From Methylobacterium sp. (lineage in GTDB: Bacteria; Pseudomonadota; Alphaproteobacteria; Rhizobiales; Beijerinckiaceae): 53,091 bases of DNA. The notes below the pieces were generated by a model that saw only the letters and a program-made list of their open reading frames with translations, searched no databases and was not told the origin of the DNA. Position numbers and translations under genes: made by a program. Shown here one piece after another: positions 27,960 through 37,031 of the stretch (its first letter is position 1; each line of letters begins with the position of its first letter). Location: contig PNLY01000030.1 of assembly GCA_013823325.1 (NCBI GenBank), positions 1-53,091 of the forward strand, read 5' to 3'.

Positions 27960-29171
27960 ATGACTGCTATCGAGGACGCCATGACCATCGCCGTTCCCGG
28001 CCTGCCGCCGGCGCCGAAGCCCGCGCAGCGGGCGCAGGGCGTCTCGCCCTTCATCGTCATGGATGTGATGAACGCGGCCGAGGCGATCGAACGGCGCGGC
28101 GGCTCCGTCGTGCACATGGAGGTCGGCCAGCCTTCGGCGGCGACGCCGGCCAGCATCCGGGCTGCAGCGGCGCGGGCGCTGGAGGATGGCCGGATCGGCT
28201 ATACCCAGGCGCTCGGCATCGGCTCGCTCCGGGCAAGGATCGCGCGGCATTATCGCGACACTTACGGCGTCGAGGTGCCTGCCGAGCGGGTCGTGGTGAC
28301 GACCGGCTCCTCCGGCGGCTTCATCCTCTCTTTCCTTGCCTGCTTCGAGCCGGGCGCGCGCATCGCGATCACGGCGCCTGGCTACCCGGCCTATCGCAAC
28401 ATCCTGACCGCGCTCGGGCTCGAGCCGTTGGCGATCCCGGTCGGGCCAGAGACGCGCTATGCGCTGACGCCCGAGCTGATCGCCAGGGCGCATGCCGAGA
28501 GGCCGCTCGCGGGCGTGCTGACGATGAGCCCGGCCAACCCGACCGGCGTGGTGATGACACCCGAAGCGATCGCCGCGGTGGCCACCGAATGCCGGCGGCT
28601 CGGGCTGTGGTACATCTCCGACGAGATCTATCACGGCCTGACCTATGAGCGGCCGGCGACGACGGCGCTCGCCGCCGATCCCGATGCGATCATCGTGAAC
28701 TCCTTCTCCAAATACTATTGCATGACCGGCTGGCGCGTCGGCTGGCTGGTGGTGCCGGAGCGGCTGGTGCGGGTGATCGAGCGGCTGCAACAGAACTTCT
28801 CGATCTCGGTGCCGATGCTGAGCCAGGTCGCGGGCGAGGCCGCCTTCGATGCGATCGAGGAATGCGAGGCGATCAAGGCCGGCTATGCGCAGAACCGGGC
28901 CTATCTGCTGAAGGCGCTGCCGGAGATCGGGCTCGGCGACTTCCTGCCCGTCGACGGTGCCTTCTACATCTATCTCGACATCGGGCGATATTCGAACGAT
29001 TCCATGAGTTTCTGCCGCGACGCTCTCGAAAATGCCGGCGTTGCGATCACGCCCGGGCTCGATTTTGACGAGGGCCGCGGGGCGCGGACCGTCCGGCTCT
29101 CCTTCGCCGGTTCGCTGGCCGAATGCGAGGAGGCAGTGGCCCGCCTCGGGCGCTGGCTGAAGGCGCGCTGA
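27960..29171 (+). CDS. Class I/II pyridoxal-phosphate aminotransferase
   Basis: A 403-residue fold-type I aminotransferase. Features are EVGQPSAATPASI, TTGSSGGFILSF for phosphate binding, the MSPANPTGVVM Asn/Pro motif, ISDEIYHGLTYE with the Asp that holds the pyridine N, and NSFSKYYCMTGWRVGW with PLP Lys251. It is of the aspartate/aromatic/alanine transaminase subfamily; donor and acceptor are unknown. ATG 27960 is used, but ATG 27981 with GAGGA upstream is equally good. It is 59 nt before the MscS-like gene and may be cotranscribed with it. Confidence 0.92.
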   Translation: MTAIEDAMTIAVPGLPPAPKPAQRAQGVSPFIVMDVMNAAEAIERRGGSVVHMEVGQPSAATPASIRAAAARALEDGRIGYTQALGIGSLRARIARHYRDTYGVEVPAERVVVTTGSSGGFILSFLACFEPGARIAITAPGYPAYRNILTALGLEPLAIPVGPETRYALTPELIARAHAERPLAGVLTMSPANPTGVVMTPEAIAAVATECRRLGLWYISDEIYHGLTYERPATTALAADPDAIIVNSFSKYYCMTGWRVGWLVVPERLVRVIERLQQNFSISVPMLSQVAGEAAFDAIEECEAIKAGYAQNRAYLLKALPEIGLGDFLPVDGAFYIYLDIGRYSNDSMSFCRDALENAGVAITPGLDFDEGRGARTVRLSFAGSLAECEEAVARLGRWLKAR

Positions 29172-29230
29172 GACGAGTGCTTGCCAAGGCGAGGCAGTGG
29201 ACTCAATCTGATCCGTCTCGGGGACAGGAC

Positions 29231-31492
29231 ATGGTCGCAATGCGGAACTGGCTGAGGGCCATGGCGTTGTGCGGGGCGGCGTTGCTGGCTGGCACCGTCG
29301 TCGGCCCGGCTGCGGCGCAACAGGCCGCGGCAGAGGCCGCGCCCGTCCTGACCCTGCGCGGCGACGAGACGCCCGAGACGGTGCGCAAGCTGGTCGATGC
29401 CCTGTCGGCCGGGGGGCGCAGGGTCGAGATCCGGATCGCCGGCAAGGACGAGCCAAAATCCTCTGCAGCGGCATCCGTGCCGGCTGGTGCCGGCGCCGTC
29501 GCACCTGCTGGGAGCAAGGCTCCGGCGCAGCCCGAGGACGAAACCCCGGCGGAGGCGTTCTGGGGCCATTTCGTCGAGGGGGTGTCGCATGGGCTCGGCG
29601 CGGTGCCCCGTCTGGCCCAATTGCCGGAAGCCTGGCGTCTCGCATGGGCGCAGAACCGCAATGGCGTAAGCGGGATTCCTGCCGGCTGGCGGCTCAGCAT
29701 TGGCCTCGTGCTCGCGCTCGCCATCGCCGGGCTATTCCGGCTGGCGACGGCCGGCTGGTTCGCGCGCCGGCTGCGGCCGGAGGGGCCGGAATTCACGCCG
29801 CGCCTGATCGCCTCCTCCTGGGGAGGCCTGCAGGATCTGATGACGCTCGGGCTTTGCCTCAGCGTGCTGCATGCGGTCCGCACGATGTGGCTGCCGGAGA
29901 CTGATCTTGCCCATATGGTGCTGCGCACGATTGCCAACGGCATCGCGATCGGCGCAGGGCACCTGATCCTCGGGCGTTTCCTGCTCTCGCCCGGTGCACC
30001 GGAACGCCGGATCATGCCGCTGCCGCGGGCCGAGCGGGCCTTCAACTTCCTGGCGTTCTACGGCATCGTCATGCCGCTCGTGCTCACGGCTACCGTCTCG
30101 ATACAGCATGCCGCCGGGCCCGCTGCGGTTGTTGGCATGTTCGCGCTGGTCGGCATTGCGACGACCTTGTTCAAGGCCTGGTGGTTCATCGACGCGCGGC
30201 ACGATCTTGCGGCGCTCATCCTTGGCTCGGCCCATGAGCCCGGACCGACACGCCGCGTGATCGCGCTGACGACGGGCTGGCTCTATGCTGCGCTCGCCGT
30301 TCTGATCTGGATGGTCGGCAATGCAGCCTCGATGATGGAGGGTGGAGAGCGCTGGGCGGCCGCCGCTGCGTTGACGCAATTCATCATCGTGCTGGCGCCG
30401 ATCCTGGCCGTCGGCATTACCAGCCTGATGGCCTGCCGGCAGGCACATGCAGCGGCGGCGGGCGAGGTCACACCGCTCTCGATCGCGGTCGGCCATGCCC
30501 TGCGCGCCGCGGCCGGCGGCGCGATCTGGGCCGGCGGCTTCTACCTGCTGGCGCGACTATGGGTCGGCTTCCTGTTCGGCGTCAGCTCCGACCAGTTCGC
30601 CATCTTGATGCGTCAGGCCGGCGGCGTCGCCATCCTGGCCTTCGGCGGTTGGGTGGCGATCGTCTTCCTGCGCAGCTTCTTCGACGCGTATACGCCAAAG
30701 CTCGCAATCAGCCAGCCCGGTGACGAAGACGCCGTCCCGCACGACCATGTTCCATCGCGACTGGCGACGGTGCTGCCCGTCTTGCGCGGCGTCGTGCTCA
30801 CCGCCGTATTCGGACTGACCGCATTGGTTCTGCTGTCGCGGCTTGGCGTCGATATCGGGCCTTTGCTCGCCGGTTTCGGTATCCTCGGCCTCGCCATTTC
30901 TTTCGGCTCGCAGGCGCTGGTGCGCGACATCGTCTCCGGCTTCTTCTTCATGCTGGAGGACGCCTTCCGCGTCGGCGAATATGTCGATACCGGCCGGTTG
31001 AAGGGCACGGTCGAGAAGATCTCGCTGCGCTCGATGCAACTGCGCCATCAGAGCGGGCAGGTCCACACCGTCCCCTTCGGCCAGGTGCAGTCGCTGACCA
31101 ATGCCAGCCGCGACTGGGCGACGGTGAAGTTCAACGTCCGGCTCGACCACTCCGCCGATATCGAGAAGGCGCGCAAGACGATCAAGAAGATCGGGGCGGC
31201 GCTGCTGGAGGACCCCGAATACGGGCCGCATTTCATCGCCCAGCTCAAGATGCAGGGCGTCGCCGACATCACCGATTCGGCCATCGTGATCCGGCTGAAG
31301 TTCACCAGCAAGCCGACCCAGGCCTCGATGCTGCAGCGCGAGGCGCTGAAGCGGGTCTATCGCGGCCTGATCGAGGCGCAGGTGCCGTTCGCCTCCAATG
31401 CGGTCACGGTGAAAGAGGGGGGTGCCAAGAGTGCCGCCGCCGCCATTGCGACCGTGCCGCCGCCGACCCCGCTGGTGCCGGCGGCGGAGTGA
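29231..31492 (+). CDS. Large MscS-type mechanosensitive channel
   Basis: The 753-residue precursor has a signal peptide (MRNWLRAMALCGAALLAGTV... AAAQ) and a periplasmic Ala/Pro-rich region. About ten hydrophobic helices follow, with a C-terminal MscS core (about residues 520-725). In the core, FGILGLAISFGSQALVRDIVSG is the pore helix and beta domain junction and DTGRLKGTVEKISLRSMQLR the beta domain. Such channels open under membrane tension to release solutes on hypo-osmotic shock. The ATG at 29231 has GGGACAGGA upstream. It may be in one unit with the small gene that starts 8 nt later. Confidence 0.9.
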   Translation: MVAMRNWLRAMALCGAALLAGTVVGPAAAQQAAAEAAPVLTLRGDETPETVRKLVDALSAGGRRVEIRIAGKDEPKSSAAASVPAGAGAVAPAGSKAPAQPEDETPAEAFWGHFVEGVSHGLGAVPRLAQLPEAWRLAWAQNRNGVSGIPAGWRLSIGLVLALAIAGLFRLATAGWFARRLRPEGPEFTPRLIASSWGGLQDLMTLGLCLSVLHAVRTMWLPETDLAHMVLRTIANGIAIGAGHLILGRFLLSPGAPERRIMPLPRAERAFNFLAFYGIVMPLVLTATVSIQHAAGPAAVVGMFALVGIATTLFKAWWFIDARHDLAALILGSAHEPGPTRRVIALTTGWLYAALAVLIWMVGNAASMMEGGERWAAAAALTQFIIVLAPILAVGITSLMACRQAHAAAAGEVTPLSIAVGHALRAAAGGAIWAGGFYLLARLWVGFLFGVSSDQFAILMRQAGGVAILAFGGWVAIVFLRSFFDAYTPKLAISQPGDEDAVPHDHVPSRLATVLPVLRGVVLTAVFGLTALVLLSRLGVDIGPLLAGFGILGLAISFGSQALVRDIVSGFFFMLEDAFRVGEYVDTGRLKGTVEKISLRSMQLRHQSGQVHTVPFGQVQSLTNASRDWATVKFNVRLDHSADIEKARKTIKKIGAALLEDPEYGPHFIAQLKMQGVADITDSAIVIRLKFTSKPTQASMLQREALKRVYRGLIEAQVPFASNAVTVKEGGAKSAAAAIATVPPPTPLVPAAE

Positions 31493-31500
31493 GGTCGAGC

Positions 31501-31791
31501 ATGCGCAGCGTCGCGCGATCGGGATATGCAGCACTCGTCCTGGCAGCGGGCATGATCGCAGGCGCCGCAATCGCGCAGGCGCAGTCGGCGGATGAGCTGA
31601 TCGCCAGCTATCGAGTGCTCAACAGCGCCTGTCGCGGCGGGTCCGGCGACGATCCGCGCACGCAGAAGGCTTGCGCCGAGCGGGATCGCATCGTCGCGGG
31701 CTTGCAGCAGACTGGTTATTGCTATGGGCGCCGCGGCCAGGTCGGCGCGCAGATGAGCTGGCATCGCTGCGGGCCGGATTCGCTGCGATAG
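31501..31791 (+). CDS. Small secreted protein, unknown function
   Basis: The 96-residue product begins with a clear Sec signal (SGYAALVLAAGMIAGAAIAQAQ). The mature part of about 65 residues has four cysteines (NSACRGG, KACAERD, GYCYGRR, HRCGPD) that could form two disulfides. Ribosome site GGAGTGAGG precedes ATG 31501; a GTG at 31489 overlapping the channel stop is an alternative. I do not know the family. Its coupling to the channel gene suggests co-expression. Confidence 0.72.
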   Translation: MRSVARSGYAALVLAAGMIAGAAIAQAQSADELIASYRVLNSACRGGSGDDPRTQKACAERDRIVAGLQQTGYCYGRRGQVGAQMSWHRCGPDSLR

Positions 31792-31807
31792 GGCGCCGGC
31801 GCGCGGT

Positions 31808-32173
31808 TTACTGCCCGAACTCCAGCATGAGGAAGAAGCCGAAGCCGAGTAGGGTCAGAAGGGCCCCCATGCCGGCGGCGAGGCGGGCGGCCGAGAGCTG
31901 ACCCTTCCACTCATGGCGCCGATCGGAGCGCTCCGCGTCATGCTCGCGGCCGTGCTTGCCGAACTGGCTGGCATAGAGGTCGGGCGTCATCTGCGGGCCG
32001 ACCGGCAGATTGCCCTCGAGCTCATAGCGCACCGCGACGAAGAGGGTGAACAGGCCGAGCAGGCCGACGCCGAGCCAGCTGATCGCCTGCTGTGCGAGGA
32101 AGGCCAAGCCGATCAGGCCGGCGCAGGCGAGAGCCCTCACCAGCAGATGCTCGCGGTTTCTCGGCGGGCGCAT
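31808..32173 (-). CDS. Small integral membrane protein, unknown function
   Basis: The 121-residue protein has three hydrophobic helices: about residues 12-28, 30-47 and 97-117. A polar, charged loop (HGREHDAERSDRRHEWKG) lies between the last two. GGGAGGC precedes the ATG at 32173. It is downstream of rne on the same strand, beyond a strong terminator, so it probably has its own promoter or depends on readthrough. I recognise no family. Confidence 0.72.
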   Translation of the reverse strand: MRPPRNREHLLVRALACAGLIGLAFLAQQAISWLGVGLLGLFTLFVAVRYELEGNLPVGPQMTPDLYASQFGKHGREHDAERSDRRHEWKGQLSAARLAAGMGALLTLLGFGFFLMLEFGQ

Positions 32174-32195
32174 TCTGCCTCCCGGTCATGAAAAA

Positions 32196-32221
32196 GGCCG
32201 CCGCGATCACTCGCGGCGGCC
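32196..32221 (-). terminator. Rho-independent terminator of rne
   Basis: Read on the minus strand, an 11-bp GC-rich stem (32211-32221 with 32196-32206) with a 4-nt loop is followed directly by TTTTT (32195-32191). It starts 7 nt after the rne stop. This is the clearest intrinsic terminator in the window. Confidence 0.9.
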
Positions 32222-32227
32222 CGATGT

Positions 32228-34969
32228 TCACTTGCGCCCGGCCAGCTTGTTCCACCAGCCGCCGCGCTTCGGCCGATCCGGATCCGGCGGCGTCAGCACG
32301 ACCGCGACCGGCTCCTCGACCACGCGCGGGGCGGGCGGCGGCTCCTCGGCGACGGGCTCGGGCGCCGCAGCGACCTCGAGCACCGCCGGCTCGGGAGTTG
32401 TTGCCGGCTCCGCCGGGGCGGCGGCGACACCGTCCTCGGTGATCGGCACGACCTTCTTGCGCGAGCGGCTGCGCTTGGGCTTCTCGGCCGGCTCGGCGAC
32501 GGTTTCGGCGGCGACATCGGCAGCCTTGGCCACAATGGCCGTTTCGGTCTCGGCTTCCGCCTCGGCTTTCTTGCTGCGGCTGCGACGGGCGCGCTTCGGC
32601 TTGGCATCCGCTTCCGCTTCGGGCGCGGGAACTTCGCTCACCGAGGCAACTGGCTCCTCGACGGGAGAGGCCGTTGCGACCGGCGCCGCATCGTCCGACT
32701 CGCCGACGGCGCCGTCATCGCCATCTTCACCTTCGTCCTGGTCTCCGGCCTCGTCGGCCGTGCCGTCGAGATGCTGGCCCTGGCCATCCTCCCGCTCACC
32801 GCCGCGCCGACGGCGGCGGCGGCGGCGACGGCGACGACCGTCGCGGCTCTCCTGGCTTTCGCTGTCCGCGGCGGCGGCACGCGGTGCCGCTTCGGTTTCG
32901 CCCGCAGCCTCCTCGACCTCGGCTTCGACCTCGACGATGTCCTCGTCCTCGGGCTCGTCGATGATCGCTTCGGCGCGCAGGCTGGAGACCGGCACGACGC
33001 GGTTCTCGTTGCCGACGAACTCGCCGCGCTCGACCTCGAAATAGCGGGTGCCGAGCAGGGCCGCATCAGCCGAGACGGTGATCGCGATGTTGAAGCGCTC
33101 CTCCAGGTCGCGCAGATGGGCGCGCTTCTGGTTGAGCACGTAGAGCGCGACTTCCGGCCGGGTGCGCACCTCGAGATTATGCGAGGCGCTCTTGATCAGC
33201 GCCTCCTCGAGCGCGCGCAGGATCTGGAGCGCGATCGAGGGCGTGGAGCGGACGAGGCCGGCGCCGGCGCAATGCGGGCACGGCACCGAGGAACTCTCGA
33301 GCACGCCGGTGCGGATGCGCTGGCGCGACATCTCGAGCAGGCCGAAGGCCGAGATGCGACCGACCTGGATGCGGGCCCGGTCGTTCTTCAGGCACTCCTT
33401 CAGCTTCTTCTCGACCGCGCGGTTGTTGCGGTTCTCCTCCATGTCGATGAAATCGATCACGATGAGGCCGGCAAGGTCGCGCAGGCGCAGCTGGCGCGAG
33501 ATTTCCTCGGCCGCTTCGAGATTGGTCTTGAGGGCGGTGTCCTCGATGTTGTGCTCGCGGGTCGAGCGCCCGGAGTTGATGTCGATCGCGACCAGCGCCT
33601 CGGTCTGGTTGATGACGATGTAGCCGCCCGACTTCAGCGTCACCGTGTTCGAGAACATCGCGTCGAGCTGGCTCTCGACGCCGAAGGCGGCGAAGAGCGG
33701 GGTCTGCTCGCGATAGGGCTTCACGCTCTTGGCATGGCTCGGCATGAGCATGCGCATGAAGTCCTTGGCCTCGCGATAGGCGCTCTCGCCGGCGACGTGA
33801 ACCTCGTCGATGTCCTTGTTGTAGAGGTCGCGGATCGAGCGCTTGACGAGGTTGCCCTCCTCATAGACCAGCGCGGGGGCGACCGAGCCGAGCGTCAGCT
33901 CGCGCACGCTCTCCCACATCCGCATCAGGTATTCGTAGTCGCGCCGGATCTCCGGCTTGGTGCGGGAGGCGCCGGCTGTGCGCAGGATGATGCCCATCCC
34001 CTCCGGCACCTCCAGCTCCTGCGCGATCTCCTTCAGGCGCTTGCGGTCCTCGGCATTGGTGATCTTGCGCGAGATGCCGCCACCCTTGCCGGTGTTCGGC
34101 ATCAGCACCGAATAGCGGCCGGCGAGCGAGAGATAGGTGGTGAGCGCCGCGCCCTTGTTGCCGCGTTCTTCCTTGACGACCTGGACCAGGATGATCTGGC
34201 GGCGCTTGATCACCTCCTGGATCTTGTACTGGCGGCGGAGGTTGCGCGGCCGCTCGGGCATGTCGTCGAGGGCGTCGCCGCCGCCGAGCTGCTCCGGCTC
34301 CTCCTGGGCTTCGTCGGCGCCGTGCTCCTCGGCGTCCTCGTCGTCCTGCGACGGGCGGCGCGCCTCGGCCACGTTGTCGCCATCCTCGGAGGCAGGAGCC
34401 TCCGCGGTGGTCTCGAAAGTCAGCGGCGCGGAATTCTCGGCCGCGTCCTCGTTGGCGGATTCGGCGATCTCAGGTGCGAAGCTCTCGCCGAAGGCGGGGG
34501 CGCCTTCGTTGACCATCGCGGCTTCCTTGCCGTCGGTCTCGACGCGCTCGCCGGAGGCTTCTACCTCGGCGCTGACGGTCTCGCCGCTCTCGGCGGCGCG
34601 CTTGGGCCGGTTGTCGCGATCGCGGCGGCCGCGGCGGCCACGGCGCTCGCGCTTCTCCTCGTCACGCTCTTCCTCGCGCTCGGCGCGCGCTTCCTCGGCG
34701 AGGAGGGCCTGCCGGTCGGCGACCGGGATCTGGTAGTAGTCGGGGTGGATTTCGGAGAAGGCGAGGAAGCCGTGGCGGTTGCCGCCATACTCCACGAACG
34801 CGGCTTGGAGCGAAGGCTCCACCCGCGTCACCTTCGCCAGATAGATATTGCCGCGGAGCGGCTTGCGGCTGGCTGATTCGAAATCAAACTCTTCGATACG
34901 CGAACCGCGGGACACCACGACCCGGGTCTCTTCCGGGTGGGTGGCGTCGATGAGCATCTTGTTGGCCAT
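32228..34969 (-). CDS. rne: Ribonuclease E
   Basis: The 913-residue endoribonuclease directs mRNA decay and rRNA/tRNA processing. The N-terminal S1 domain (about residues 15-60 and beyond) is interrupted by a highly charged insert (about 85-250) of Glu/Arg/Lys-rich sequence, a feature of alphaproteobacterial RNase E. The catalytic core follows (GVESQLDAMFSNTV, ALVAIDINSGR, LAGLIVIDFIDME with metal-binding Asp) and the Zn-link CPHCAGAG. The C-terminal 230 residues are disordered, Arg- and Ala/Pro/Glu-rich, probably the degradosome scaffold. The ATG at 34969 (MANKMLIDATHPEET) fits the family; the frame is open to 35029. Confidence 0.96.
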   Translation of the reverse strand: MANKMLIDATHPEETRVVVSRGSRIEEFDFESASRKPLRGNIYLAKVTRVEPSLQAAFVEYGGNRHGFLAFSEIHPDYYQIPVADRQALLAEEARAEREEERDEEKRERRGRRGRRDRDNRPKRAAESGETVSAEVEASGERVETDGKEAAMVNEGAPAFGESFAPEIAESANEDAAENSAPLTFETTAEAPASEDGDNVAEARRPSQDDEDAEEHGADEAQEEPEQLGGGDALDDMPERPRNLRRQYKIQEVIKRRQIILVQVVKEERGNKGAALTTYLSLAGRYSVLMPNTGKGGGISRKITNAEDRKRLKEIAQELEVPEGMGIILRTAGASRTKPEIRRDYEYLMRMWESVRELTLGSVAPALVYEEGNLVKRSIRDLYNKDIDEVHVAGESAYREAKDFMRMLMPSHAKSVKPYREQTPLFAAFGVESQLDAMFSNTVTLKSGGYIVINQTEALVAIDINSGRSTREHNIEDTALKTNLEAAEEISRQLRLRDLAGLIVIDFIDMEENRNNRAVEKKLKECLKNDRARIQVGRISAFGLLEMSRQRIRTGVLESSSVPCPHCAGAGLVRSTPSIALQILRALEEALIKSASHNLEVRTRPEVALYVLNQKRAHLRDLEERFNIAITVSADAALLGTRYFEVERGEFVGNENRVVPVSSLRAEAIIDEPEDEDIVEVEAEVEEAAGETEAAPRAAAADSESQESRDGRRRRRRRRRRRGGEREDGQGQHLDGTADEAGDQDEGEDGDDGAVGESDDAAPVATASPVEEPVASVSEVPAPEAEADAKPKRARRSRSKKAEAEAETETAIVAKAADVAAETVAEPAEKPKRSRSRKKVVPITEDGVAAAPAEPATTPEPAVLEVAAAPEPVAEEPPPAPRVVEEPVAVVLTPPDPDRPKRGGWWNKLAGRK

Positions 34970-35658
34970 GGGACAATTCCATTGGCGCGGCGGCCTTGGC
35001 AATCCGCCGGGCTGCGGACGCAAGTCCACGGCCGCGGGCAGGGGCGCCGCGCATGCGCCGGCTGAAGCCGGCCTGTTGCAGGGAGAAAAGTTCGGTCAGG
35101 GACGGACGACGGAAGCGAGCGGCAGAGCGGGCGGACAGCCCGTCGCCACCTGAGAGGTTTCGACGAAACACCGAAAAGGAGAACGGCGTCGTTTGCTCCG
35201 ACATCTTACCTTTGACCTGCAGCGCGCCTCGAACGGGGCGCACCGCGTTGACACGCTCGCGGACAAGAACACCGGCGCCGATTGCTGCCTGGCGCGAGCC
35301 CGTCCGCGGACGATTCCGTTGCTGGCTGCCTTCGCGCCGGCACGGATCGGAATGATCCGGTCGTTCGGCCAGTTCACAGGGCGTCAGCGGGCCAGGGACC
35401 CGGTTTGCGCGCTGCGGTAGCCTTCGCGATGCAACCGTCTCCATTACAGACAGGCGATGCATTTTTGCAAGCGCGTTAACGGTGGGTGATCGGCAAGGCT
35501 CGGGTTCCGGGCGCTCGTCGGGCGTGGTAACGGGTTGTCAACGATTGGCGACGCTATGGTTAAGTCTTGTTAAGCGTCTGACCAGCGAATCGAGGAGTTT
35601 CCTCCTGCTTCACCGGCTTCGCCTCTCAGCAAAGGGCGTCCCGCACCGCAGCGCCAGG
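34970..35658. other. Divergent intergenic region between rne and the amidase gene
   Basis: The 689 nt hold the two start regions and no convincing gene. On the rne side it would form a 5' leader of about 460 nt, fitting the known autoregulation of RNase E through a long leader. On the other side, TTAAG repeats (35560-35574) precede amiC. Short open frames here lack support. Confidence 0.55.
35441..35470 (-). promoter_or_regulatory. Candidate rne promoter
   Basis: On the minus strand, TTGCAA (35470-35465) and TAATGG (35446-35441) are 18 nt apart. It would start rne transcription near 35435 with a leader of about 465 nt. Confidence 0.35.
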
Positions 35659-36876
35659 ATGGCCTTGCGGCTTTTCGCATATGCGGCATTCATCCTGTCG
35701 TCGCTCGCGCTCGCAGTTGCGAATTCGCCGCCGCGGCCCCCCGGCGATCTTCCGGTCGCCACCGATGCGCGGCTGGAGGCCCAGGGCGAGATCGTCCGGC
35801 TGACCATGGCGCTGTCCCGGCCGGTGAGCGCGAGCGCCACGGTCATGGCGGGGCCCGACCGCGTCATCGTCGAGCTGCCCTCTGTCAACTTCCAGGTCGA
35901 TGCGAAGCAGGGGCGCAAGTCCGCGGGCTTCGTCTCCGGCTTCCGCTACGGCCTGTTCATGGCCGACCGGGCCCGCATCATCCTCGATCTCGCCCAGCCG
36001 GCCGCGGTCGCGAGCGTCACGGTCAAGCCGGTACGCGGCGGCTTCGGCGAGCTCGTCGTTGACTTGAAGCGAGTCAGCCGCGAGGAGTTTGCCGCGCTCG
36101 CCCGCGAGACTGCGGCGAAGACGCAGCTGCCGAGCATTCCCGTGGAGCGCAAGGCCGAGGGCGATTCGCGCCGCATCGTGGTGATCGATCCCGGTCATGG
36201 CGGCATCGACCCCGGCACCCAGGTCGCGGCGATCGCCGAGAAGGCGGTGGTGCTCGCCTTCGGGCTGAAGCTGAAGGAGCAGCTCGAGGCGCAGGGGCGC
36301 TACCGGGTGATCATGACCCGCTCGGACGACACCTTCATCTCGCTGAACGACCGCGTTCGCATCGCGCGCGGCGTCGAGGCCAATCTCTTCATCTCGATCC
36401 ACGCCGATTCGCTGGCGCAGGCCCAGGATGTGCGCGGCGCCACGATCTATACCGGCTCGGAGCGCGCCAGTGATGCCGAGGCGGCACGGCTGGCGGCCAA
36501 GGAAAACCAGGCCGACGCCGTCGCCGGCCTCGATTCCAGCGAGGACGTGCAGGATGTGGCCGGTATCCTGATGGATCTCGCCAAGCGCGAGACCCGCAGC
36601 TTCTCGACGATCTTCGCGCGAAACCTGGTCGAGCGGCTCGGCGGTTCGGTCAAGATGCACAAGGTGCCGTTGCGTTCGGCGGGTTTTCGCGTATTGACCG
36701 CTCCCGACGTGCCGTCGGTTCTGATCGAGCTCGGCTACATGTCGAGCCCGAAGGATGCCGAACTGCTGAATTCCGAGGGCTGGCGCACGCAAGCTGCCGC
36801 GGCCGTCCAGCAAGCGGTCGACCAGTATTTCGAGCGCCTGCAGAGCCCGGGCAAGGCTGCGCAAAGCAGGCCGTGA
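35659..36876 (+). CDS. amiC: Periplasmic N-acetylmuramoyl-L-alanine amidase (AmiC-type)
   Basis: The 405-residue precursor cleaves the amide bond between MurNAc and the stem peptide to split daughter cells. It has a signal peptide (FAYAAFILSSLALAVA), an AMIN domain (about residues 35-150) that targets it to the septum, and an Amidase_3 zinc domain (about 175-395). Ligands are in IDPGHGGIDPG (His), IAEKAVVL (Glu) and ISIHADSL (His), with the catalytic Glu in LIELGYMS. The ATG at 35659 begins the signal peptide; the frame opens earlier at 35482. It precedes mrcA on the same strand, as in related bacteria. Confidence 0.94.
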   Translation: MALRLFAYAAFILSSLALAVANSPPRPPGDLPVATDARLEAQGEIVRLTMALSRPVSASATVMAGPDRVIVELPSVNFQVDAKQGRKSAGFVSGFRYGLFMADRARIILDLAQPAAVASVTVKPVRGGFGELVVDLKRVSREEFAALARETAAKTQLPSIPVERKAEGDSRRIVVIDPGHGGIDPGTQVAAIAEKAVVLAFGLKLKEQLEAQGRYRVIMTRSDDTFISLNDRVRIARGVEANLFISIHADSLAQAQDVRGATIYTGSERASDAEAARLAAKENQADAVAGLDSSEDVQDVAGILMDLAKRETRSFSTIFARNLVERLGGSVKMHKVPLRSAGFRVLTAPDVPSVLIELGYMSSPKDAELLNSEGWRTQAAAAVQQAVDQYFERLQSPGKAAQSRP

Positions 36877-37031
36877 CGGGGCGACGGCCGAACATGGCGA
36901 TTTGTGGTCGCAAAGCCACGGTTCCGCCATCTCTGCCGTGATATAGAGACGAGTTGAAGATCAGCCGGGCAGGTCGCGACGCCAAAGGGGGAGGGCGCCG
37001 ATACTGCCGCTAGCCGAGGTCAAAGTTCTCG

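Noticed and set aside
35560..35573. CtrA-like site TTAA-N6-TTAA before the amidase gene
   Set aside because: The CtrA consensus has a 7-nt spacer and TTAAC; the spacing is one short. Left out of the features.
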